NCBI GenBank assembly: GCA_964577145.1
Contig: CAZNXM010000004.1
Coordinates: 1 to 64,000, forward strand
DNA from: MGIIa-K1 sp964577145
GTDB taxonomy: Archaea > Thermoplasmatota > Poseidoniia > Poseidoniales > Poseidoniaceae
Length of the DNA: 64,000 nucleotides
Direction of reading: 5' to 3'
Part shown: piece after piece, positions 60,615-64,000 of the stretch
How the letters are laid out: each line of letters begins with the position of its first letter
Numbering within the stretch: position 1 is the first letter of the stretch
Made by a program: the position numbers and the translations under genes
The notes under the pieces: generated by a model
The model's database searches: none
What the model was told of the DNA's origin: nothing
What the model saw: the letters and a program-made list of their open reading frames with translations, nothing else

Positions 60615-62147
60615 ATGTACTCAGACACCAGGGCAGAGAGCCCCAGTGTTGGCGAGCCGGTGGAAGTTTTCCGCTCGCTAAATCTGGGGGGTGTACGCGG
60701 TAGGGTGAGGGCAACCCTTTCCGATACTCAACTCTGTTTCGAATCACGTACTGGTCAAGCATTGGATATGAAACTTGAAGCGGTTCAGAGGGTTCAACAC
60801 CATCATACTACTTTGATTCCTGCTTGGCTTGGATTCGTTGGCTTGCTTCTATGTTGGCTTTCATGGAGAGGTCTAGAAGGTAAATTACAATCGTTGACAG
60901 GTGCAGTAGGAATTGTGCTTGCAGTATCACATTTCATCACACGCCGTCAGACATTAACCATCGATACATCTGCGGGGGATTGCCATTCGGTTTTCGGGAA
61001 TGATGATTCATTAATACGATTATGTGCAATGGTAAATAGGATGCAAGATGGACTAAGTTTGGAAGAGGCAAGGGAGAGTCTATCTTCTCTAATCAGAGAT
61101 TCTGATTATCCTAGGCACCGTAATTTTGAGGAAATTCTTTCCGTTCCTGAGATAATAGAATTAGAACCCGCTCCAGTATTGACCAGTTTCCTAGATTCGA
61201 TGTCATTTGATGAGCAGGAACCACTTGATGCGACAATTATCGATGAGCCAATCACTATGGTTGCAGACCTCGACCTTCCAACATGGGCGGATGAAATTAT
61301 ACAAGAACCCGAGCAGGAAGTACCAGCGAGTCTACTTTCTCGTGCCAGAGATAACCTACACACTCAGAGGAATAATGTGATTCAGAATGGTTGGCATCCG
61401 CAAATGCAACAACCTCATCCCCATTCCATCCATCGTAATCAGCCAGTTGAGTCTTCATCATATGGTATGATGCAATTTAATGGAGCGATTCCGTCTGAAC
61501 ATGTTCCAATGCAAGCAGCTCCACCACCTTCTCAATTCCTACCATCATTCTTTGGTGCTGAAGGGGCCCATATTCCTGGTGCAATGGTTGAAGAGTTCCA
61601 ATCACCTGATACTCCATTGATCGATTCACAACTCGAGGAGCCAACCCAGTCACTTGTCGCATCTGCGCGTAAAGAGGAGAGTCAATTGGCTTCTGAAAGT
61701 GAAAATACAGAGGCAGCCGAGGGTCCTGCCGAAAGATATCCCTCGATGTCTAGACTTTCAGCCAAGGGCAATAATCGGCGACGAATTTCAACCGGAGGCC
61801 GTAGGGGAACTAGGCTTCGAGGCAGTTCAGTCGTAAGGGAATTAGTTGGACCTTCCCTTGAAAGAGTTGGAAATATTTCGCGTAGTTTGCTAAGAAGGTC
61901 ACGAACTACAGACGCATTGAGGATTCAAGCCGATCATGCAAGACAAGCTGAAGTGACAGCAGAGTCAATTCAGAATCTTGCCCAAAGTAGAGGTGGCGTT
62001 GTAAATGATGGAAAGGTAGAGGAGATGTTGAGTCATATCAGGACTGAGGTTGCAATACCATCTTCATTCGGTGAGATGATGAGCACCGAAGAAAAGCAAC
62101 AACTCGAGGCAGAAGGCGTTTCAGCGCTTCCTAGACTAGATTCGTAA
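60615..62147 (+). CDS. Membrane protein with PH-like domain and long disordered tail
   Basis: Protein of 510 residues, not recognised by name. The first ~60 residues look like the start of a bacterial PH-type domain (LSDTQLCFESRTG, MKLEAVQRVQHHHT). Two helices at about 70-110 (PAWLGFVGLLLCWLSW and VGIVLAVSHFI) split the domain, which continues as LTIDTSAGDCHSVF. From residue 150 on the chain is low-complexity, rich in Glu, Pro, Gln, Ser and Arg, with a basic stretch near 395-435 (NNRRRISTGGRRGTRLRG). Probably a membrane-anchored scaffold. Confidence 0.66.
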   Translation: MYSDTRAESPSVGEPVEVFRSLNLGGVRGRVRATLSDTQLCFESRTGQALDMKLEAVQRVQHHHTTLIPAWLGFVGLLLCWLSWRGLEGKLQSLTGAVGIVLAVSHFITRRQTLTIDTSAGDCHSVFGNDDSLIRLCAMVNRMQDGLSLEEARESLSSLIRDSDYPRHRNFEEILSVPEIIELEPAPVLTSFLDSMSFDEQEPLDATIIDEPITMVADLDLPTWADEIIQEPEQEVPASLLSRARDNLHTQRNNVIQNGWHPQMQQPHPHSIHRNQPVESSSYGMMQFNGAIPSEHVPMQAAPPPSQFLPSFFGAEGAHIPGAMVEEFQSPDTPLIDSQLEEPTQSLVASARKEESQLASESENTEAAEGPAERYPSMSRLSAKGNNRRRISTGGRRGTRLRGSSVVRELVGPSLERVGNISRSLLRRSRTTDALRIQADHARQAEVTAESIQNLAQSRGGVVNDGKVEEMLSHIRTEVAIPSSFGEMMSTEEKQQLEAEGVSALPRLDS

Positions 62148-62609
62148 TTACTTGTTCTTTTGGGCGAGCATGTGTTCTCGAATGCTAAGTGCTTGATCCC
62201 AGTCTGCTTGTTCTGATTCATCTTCTACAACGAATTGTGGGATTGGTATTGGACGCATCATAGAGTCGATTGCCACAAAGAAAAAGAATCCTTCACAAAT
62301 TTTCTTTTTCTCCCAAGTAGCTTTGTCAACAGCAACTGCAGTAACCTTTGTACAAGCAGTATGACTACTTGTGAAAACAACCTTTCCTGTAACTTCTAAC
62401 AGATCACCCTGTCGTGCAGGTGCCATGAAAGTCAGTGTGTCGATGGAAATAGTTACAAATTCGCGATGAGCAAACTTTGCGCAAGCAATCCCTCCAGCTT
62501 TATCCATCAATGATAGTAATCTTCCTCCAAAAAGAGTATCATAGGCATTTGTATCCCCTGGGAATACGTGTTCAATCAGTGTTGCTGCCTCTTTTGAGTA
62601 AGGCTCCAT
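62148..62609 (-). CDS. Acyl-CoA thioesterase, hotdog fold
   Basis: Hotdog-fold thioesterase of 153 residues hydrolysing acyl-CoA, of the YciA/BACH group. DTNAYDTLFGGRLLSLMDKAG carries the conserved Asn/Asp and helix, DTLTFMAPARQGD the CoA-binding strand, and FFFFVAID the C-terminal strand. It touches the 3' end of the PH-like gene and is divergent from the ThiI-like gene. It belongs functionally with the acyl-CoA enzymes elsewhere in the window. Confidence 0.91.
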   Translation of the reverse strand: MEPYSKEAATLIEHVFPGDTNAYDTLFGGRLLSLMDKAGGIACAKFAHREFVTISIDTLTFMAPARQGDLLEVTGKVVFTSSHTACTKVTAVAVDKATWEKKKICEGFFFFVAIDSMMRPIPIPQFVVEDESEQADWDQALSIREHMLAQKNK

Positions 62610-62698
62610 GCTGTTGCGAGAAGGCCCTCCCTCAAGAAGTCAGTGGGGAATGCATACTCAAGGGGTGGTTTCTTGACCTACAAGACGTGCCACATGAC

Positions 62699-63370
62699 AT
62701 GGACGATAGTAAAGTCTGTGTCGCTTTGGTTTCAGGTGGAATAGATTCCCCTGTTGCAGTGGCAAGGATGTTAGCGGAAGGATGGGATATTATCCCGGTT
62801 CACGCAAGCCAAGAGCCGATTACTGGTCCAGAAGCGGAACTCAAAACCATAGCATCGTTGCAACATTTGCTAGAAATGGATGGACCACTTGGTGATGCGG
62901 CGAGAAGTCATCTTCGCCGTGAGTTGATCGTAGTTCCAGTTGCTGAAGTTCTTGCATTATTTACTGAAAAATGGTGCCATTCTGAGTATTTTATTCATAT
63001 GAAGAGGCTATTCAATTCGTTAGCAACTTTGTGTGGTGAGGAAGTAGAAGCGAGCCATGTTTTGACAGGAGAAAATCTAGGCCAAGTATCTAGCCAAACT
63101 TTAGGGAATTTAGGCGGAGTTGAAATCGCCACTCCATTATTGCCACTAAGGCCTCTGTTGGCCTTTGATAAGGTTGATATTATGGCGATGGCAAGAACGA
63201 TTGGAACCTTATCAATAAGTGAAGGACCAGAAGTATGTGATGCGCTTGGACCTGATAAGCCTACAACAGTTGCAAATAAGGAATGGTTGGAGAAATCTGA
63301 GGAACGATTGGGAGGGATTTCATCACTCGCAATGAGATGTTGGGAAGATAGGCGCCCAGTCCCCCTTTGA
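62699..63370 (+). CDS. ThiI-like PP-loop protein without THUMP domain
   Basis: ATP pyrophosphatase of 223 residues, matching the C-terminal catalytic part of ThiI, which thiolates tRNA position 8. LVSGGIDSPVAVARML is the PP-loop, HSEYFIHMKRLF and LTGENLGQVSSQTLGNLGG are ThiI-like, and SEGPEVCDALGP holds the family Cys site. The THUMP/ferredoxin-like RNA-binding domain is absent, as in some archaeal stand-alone versions, so RNA recognition must come from elsewhere. ATG 62699 is used; the longer frame overlaps the divergent thioesterase gene. Confidence 0.87.
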   Translation: MDDSKVCVALVSGGIDSPVAVARMLAEGWDIIPVHASQEPITGPEAELKTIASLQHLLEMDGPLGDAARSHLRRELIVVPVAEVLALFTEKWCHSEYFIHMKRLFNSLATLCGEEVEASHVLTGENLGQVSSQTLGNLGGVEIATPLLPLRPLLAFDKVDIMAMARTIGTLSISEGPEVCDALGPDKPTTVANKEWLEKSEERLGGISSLAMRCWEDRRPVPL

Positions 63371-63378
63371 AACTCATT

Positions 63379-63405
63379 CGGGTCCCCCCCATAGGGGGGA
63401 ACCCG
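63379..63405. repeat. Strong intergenic hairpin
   Basis: CGGGT-C-CCCCCC-ATA-GGGGGG-A-ACCCG forms an 11-bp stem with one mismatch and an ATA loop, 8 bases after the ThiI-like stop. Confidence 0.75.
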
Positions 63406-63471
63406 TAGGTTACATCTTCCCGTCGGGCTTTTATGTCGGACATTAGTGGAGGGAGAAGAGGAGTAACTCAT

Positions 63472-64000
63472 ATGACCGACAATAAGAATTCAAGAACCGC
63501 TTTGTTGTTCACCTTCTTGATGCTAATTTCGCCACTCGCGACAGCTGCATCAGTGACAACTTTCAGCAATGGCGACAGTGAGATTTTAATTGAAGTCAGA
63601 GACGAATCTGATTTTGTGAATACTGTTGATGGAACCATTACACTTCCTGCCGGTGGAACCGTTACCGATGCATCGGTCGAACTATCTACTGGAATGGCTA
63701 CTCATCAAATCCAAAGCACCATCAATGGTGAAACCCAACAGTTCGTATGGGACCCAACATACAATAATCAGCAAACCGAGTATTCGAATATCGATGATTT
63801 CACTTATCACGAAGATAGTGTCAGACTTGTCAGTGGAGGATACTCCACCGATTTTGAGCGAAACCATGGTAATTTCCAAGACCATTCACAGCCACCAGTA
63901 TCTTCTGGAATGGGTTGGCAGCATGGCTCTCTCACAGGAGCAACAACGCTGAATGATAATTGTAATACCGGCATGGATTGCTGGGGTACCAATATGTACG
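63472..64000 (+). CDS. Secreted protein, 3' end cut by the window
   Basis: Open frame from ATG 63472 to the window end (176 codons, no stop). GAGGAG stands 9 bases upstream and a TTTTATG stretch about 40 bases upstream. The N-terminus (MTDNKNSRTALLFTFLMLIS then PLATAASV) is a signal peptide. The mature part is beta-rich, with Asn/Thr/Gln-rich text, and the last residues contain a CxxxxDWC-like pattern (NDNCNTGMDWC). Probably a large surface protein like the one at 10.5 kb; function unknown. Confidence 0.75.
   Translation, partial: MTDNKNSRTALLFTFLMLISPLATAASVTTFSNGDSEILIEVRDESDFVNTVDGTITLPAGGTVTDASVELSTGMATHQIQSTINGETQQFVWDPTYNNQQTEYSNIDDFTYHEDSVRLVSGGYSTDFERNHGNFQDHSQPPVSSGMGWQHGSLTGATTLNDNCNTGMDCWGTNMY

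Noticed and set aside
62477..62698. 74-codon extension of the ThiI-like protein
   Set aside because: It runs antisense through the thioesterase start and lacks similarity to a THUMP domain.
18060..63405. Intergenic hairpins as rho-independent terminators
   Set aside because: No T-tract follows the stems, archaea end transcripts mainly at T-runs, and several stems lie in divergent spacers.
1..64000. CRISPR arrays, insertion sequences, restriction or toxin-antitoxin modules
   Set aside because: No regularly spaced repeats, transposase motifs, or paired toxin/antitoxin frames were seen.

Overview
The window reads as a chromosomal segment of a marine planktonic archaeon, most likely Marine Group II (Candidatus Poseidoniales, Thermoplasmatota). 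The reasons are gene content and style. It carries archaeal markers: an Orc1/Cdc6 initiator, Bud32 kinase, a DUF359-type dephospho-CoA kinase, a UPF0200 kinase, 2-phosphoglycerate kinase, deoxyhypusine synthase, an HTH_10 regulator, a VirB11/TadA-type ATPase with FlaJ/TadC-like proteins, and a small protein resembling a Thermoplasmata-specific family. These sit beside bacterial-type heterotrophy genes: secreted peptidase and phosphatase, crotonases, a biotin carboxylase and a BoxB-like oxygenase. Genes are tightly packed on both strands, with frequent 1-4 bp stop/start overlaps and GGAGG/GGTGA ribosome binding sites. There is no rRNA, CRISPR array, insertion sequence or obvious prophage.

Layout. 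1-7.7 kb: a Cys-rich small protein, a quinone-reductase-like MDR enzyme, a class III aminotransferase, a secreted purple-acid-phosphatase-like enzyme, a leucyl aminopeptidase and a secreted membrane-anchored M14 carboxypeptidase. 7.7-9.9 kb: a polyamine/hypusine operon, agmatinase followed by a fused AdoMet decarboxylase-deoxyhypusine synthase. 10-15.2 kb: a small conserved protein and two large surface/membrane proteins. 15.2-18.1 kb: DsrE, tRNA-Gly(GCC) with a nearby partial copy, an ArsC-like phosphatase, and an Mrp-type ATPase lacking its usual Cys pair next to DUF971. 18.1-24 kb: a PAP2 membrane protein with a large exodomain, Bud32, NadA, a fluoride channel and the ITPase. 24-28 kb: a crotonase, an ABC exporter and a UPF0200 kinase. 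28-33 kb: a type IV pilus/Tad-like operon (ATPase, two platform proteins, two pilin-like proteins).

33-45 kb is mostly acyl-CoA and central metabolism. Aldehyde dehydrogenase and a PaaG-like crotonase lie on the + strand. A long minus-strand run follows: MoaE, MoaC, GlpX, HTH_10 regulator, BoxB-like oxygenase, unknown, EamA transporter, 3-hydroxyacyl-CoA dehydrogenase and a 46-residue membrane protein. Two tandem copies of a perfect 10-bp palindrome stand in front of the oxygenase gene. 45-50 kb has a seven-zinc-knuckle protein, an aldolase, and two divergent helix-turn-helix genes around a repeat-rich spacer. 49.8-50.2 kb is a gene-free, structured stretch that may be a non-coding RNA. 50-52.7 kb holds a fused PPAT/dephospho-CoA kinase, a glycosyltransferase and a membrane protein. 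52.8-54.4 kb is orc1/cdc6 plus an AT-rich, dyad-containing spacer that is a good candidate replication origin. 54.4-64 kb carries an RNase Z-like hydrolase, a CysJ-like flavoprotein, a SLOG-fold protein, biotin carboxylase, a PfkB kinase, an EF-Tu-like protein without a working GTP-binding motif, a PH-like membrane protein, a thioesterase, a ThiI-like PP-loop enzyme and the start of a secreted protein cut by the window edge.

A theme running through the whole window is a set of short G/C-rich hairpins with 2-5 nt loops (often GTA, ATA or TAC) in the spaces between genes, sometimes overlapping the stop codon. They have no following T-tract, so they are not ordinary intrinsic terminators.
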